Source: Micromonospora echinospora | GTDB lineage: Bacteria; Actinomycetota; Actinomycetes; Mycobacteriales; Micromonosporaceae | DNA: 64,000 nucleotides | Direction: 5' to 3' | NCBI RefSeq assembly: GCF_014203425.1 | Contig: NZ_JACHJC010000001.1 | Coordinates: forward strand, 682,001 to 746,000 | Shown here: positions 62,562 through 64,000 of the stretch, one piece after another | Layout: each line of letters begins with the position of its first letter | How positions within the stretch are numbered: the first letter of the stretch is position 1 | Notes under the pieces: generated by a model | What the model saw: the letters and a program-made list of their open reading frames with translations, nothing else | Told to the model about the DNA's origin: nothing | The model's database searches: none | Position numbers and translations under genes: made by a program

Positions 62562-63788
62562 CTAGGCCGGGTCGTCGGTCAGGCGGTGGCGGTTCGCCTC
62601 GATCCAGGCGTTGAGCGCCTCCGGGTCGTCCGGATCCACGCCGTCCGCCATGAGCTGGGCCACCGCCGCGGTAGCCGGACTGCGCCGCTCGCCGGTGCTG
62701 TAGAGCCGCGCGAACTCCGGGACCATCTCGGTGATCGCCTCGTCCGTCCGGGCGGCGGCCGGCTGCGACAGCCCGCGCTGCCGGGCCGCGTACGCCGCCC
62801 AGGCGCGCAGCACCCGGGGCAGCATGGCCGCGTCGTCCATGTCCAGCACGGCCCGCCGGTGCACCCAGTCGAGCAGGAACAGCTCGGCGACCATCGGGCT
62901 CCACCGCATCGGGTCGGCGTCCGGGAAGCTGGCCGCGTGGTCGAGCAGCAGGCCGAGGCAGAAGTGCAGCGAGGCCAGCTCGCCGTCGGCCACCTCGGGC
63001 AGGCCGAACCGGGCCGCCTCGGGCGAGTCGAGGAACGCGCGTACCAGACGGGTGCGCTCCTCGTCGGTGGGCGGCGGCACGACAGCCGGCCCGGCCGGCG
63101 GGGTCGGCCCGGGCAGTACGGCCAGCCGCGCGCCCACGAGCGCCCGGTCGGTGGCCAGTGAGCCCTGCGCGGGCAGCTCGGTGAGATCGTCGGTGACCGC
63201 CAGGTGGCGGCTCACCTCGGCGTGCATCCGGGCCGGGTCCTCGGTACGGAACCAGGTGAACTCGTCCTCGGTGCAGATCTCCCGGGCCTGCTCCACGATC
63301 CGGGCCGCCGGGCCGCCGACGAAGACGTCCTTGGTGATGCCGATGTTGTGGTCGACCAGCGCCACCAGCGCGTGCTCCGGCCCGCCCTGCTCCTCGTCGT
63401 CGTAGGCGAACGTGGCGAGGTAGGACGTCTGGTCGCCGTACACGTCGCCGTACGCCCAGGCGCCCGTGACGTGCACCCGGCCGAGCTGGGCGGTCCACGT
63501 CGGGGCGTACGCGCCGGGTCGGACCCGGGCGGCGCCCTCGGCGTCGGGCACCAGGGCGGCGAAGACGGCGCGCAGGGTGGTCGCGGCGGCGCTGCGCCGC
63601 CGGGACGTGGCGGCGAGGAAGCCGGTGACGAACTCGCGGACGGCCTGTTCCCGGTCGTGTTCCGCGACGGCGTAGACGCTGCCCAGCAACGCGGCGCCGA
63701 GCATCTCCGCGTCCAGGGCCGAGTCGAGCCTCGTCACGTCGCGCGCGGCGTGCAGCACCGCGTCGTAGGGGGTCTGTGGCGTGGCCAT
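62562..63788 (-). CDS. Conserved hypothetical protein
   Basis: A 408-residue soluble, mostly helical protein, with regions such as HALVALVDHNIGITKDVFVG and LLLDWVHRRAVLDMDDAAML-like FLLDWVHRRAVLDMDDAAML. Nothing identifies a domain with certainty. It is acidic, has no signal peptide and appears monocistronic. Proteins like this are common in actinobacterial genomes near housekeeping genes. Confidence 0.75.
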   Translation of the reverse strand: MATPQTPYDAVLHAARDVTRLDSALDAEMLGAALLGSVYAVAEHDREQAVREFVTGFLAATSRRRSAAATTLRAVFAALVPDAEGAARVRPGAYAPTWTAQLGRVHVTGAWAYGDVYGDQTSYLATFAYDDEEQGGPEHALVALVDHNIGITKDVFVGGPAARIVEQAREICTEDEFTWFRTEDPARMHAEVSRHLAVTDDLTELPAQGSLATDRALVGARLAVLPGPTPPAGPAVVPPPTDEERTRLVRAFLDSPEAARFGLPEVADGELASLHFCLGLLLDHAASFPDADPMRWSPMVAELFLLDWVHRRAVLDMDDAAMLPRVLRAWAAYAARQRGLSQPAAARTDEAITEMVPEFARLYSTGERRSPATAAVAQLMADGVDPDDPEALNAWIEANRHRLTDDPA

Positions 63789-63840
63789 GCATCGACCCTA
63801 CGCCGCGCGAGCCGCCCCCACACCGGTCAGCACGCCGGGT

Positions 63841-64000
63841 TCAGCGCCGCCCGGCCTCGCGCAGCGCGTCCCGGCCCGTGCCGTAGCGGGTCAGCACCGC
63901 CCACACCGGGTCCAGCACGTACTTCTCGCCGACGCTGCCCACCGAGGTGAGCAGGCGTCGCTCGGCCCGCGCCCGGGCCCGCCGGGCCGCCCATCCGACC
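63841..64000 (-). CDS. C-terminal end of an unidentified protein (5' part outside window)
   Basis: The minus strand shows a good open frame ending RYGTGRDALREAGRR and stop, preceded by an Arg/Ala-rich stretch and VGSVGEKYVLDPVWAVL. About 52 residues are visible. No family can be named from this part. Confidence 0.6.
   Translation of the reverse strand, partial: VGWAARRARARAERRLLTSVGSVGEKYVLDPVWAVLTRYGTGRDALREAGRR

Noticed and set aside
62075..63792. 572-residue minus-strand frame spanning the repeat array and the hypothetical gene
   Set aside because: Its composition follows the palindromes (RRNGVDH-type repeats) and it lies in a different frame from the plausible 408-residue protein.

Overview
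The window is high-GC actinobacterial DNA and looks like a Micromonosporaceae chromosome (Micromonospora or a close relative). The grounds are the pknA-pknB-pabA-sortase E-DUF881-crgA block normally found near the origin in this group, GTG starts and leaderless-type promoters, a c-di-AMP riboswitch before an NlpC/P60 gene, and several dispersed intergenic palindromes. No taxonomic marker gene is present, so the genus is an inference.

Layout. 1-6.9 kb: Ser/Thr kinases PknA (5' cut by the window) and PknB, a glutamine amidotransferase, a class E sortase, DUF881 protein and CrgA, all linked to cell wall and division. 7.0-19.5 kb: an EtfD-like membrane Fe-S oxidoreductase, a GPP34 protein, two CNNM/CBS membrane proteins, two paralogous NlpC/P60 wall hydrolases (the second behind a c-di-AMP riboswitch), a secreted amidase, dCTP deaminase, a PNPOx-like flavoprotein and a secreted M43 metalloprotease. 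19.7-31.2 kb: an 11.4-kb actinomycete integrative and conjugative element (AICE) in the 3' end of tRNA-Gly(CCC), bounded by 43-bp direct repeats. It has integrase, excisionase, a RepSA-type initiator, spread proteins, a split TraB-like translocase and regulators. Right of attR lies a relic of a second, related element.

31.2-43.6 kb is accessory-flavoured chromosome: VOC, AraC, HSL-type hydrolase, RibD-like reductase, GNAT, LysR, a MerR-PP2C fusion, an LLM-type oxidoreductase, a complete IS5-family element, ASCH, phosphoribosyltransferase, RlpA-like and SpoIIE-type phosphatase genes. 43.7-64 kb returns to core-type metabolism: a FadE5-like acyl-CoA dehydrogenase, aldo/keto reductase with HxlR regulator, SixA phosphatase, hemolysin III, the 5-oxoprolinase set pxpBCA, an NHL-thioredoxin protein, a 948-residue disordered LppU-like protein, the branched-chain/pyruvate-type dehydrogenase operon (E1alpha-E1beta-E2), a Pro/Ser-rich surface protein with a decayed tail, and a 0.48-kb palindromic repeat array.

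The most notable regulatory signals are: near-identical 16-bp palindromes before the etfD-like gene (7.0 kb) and the fadE5-like gene (43.7 kb), whose mycobacterial homologues act together in beta-oxidation; two AICE leader hairpins with different stems but an identical 11-nt loop sequence; and two 53-bp repeats, each filling the gap between a convergent gene pair.
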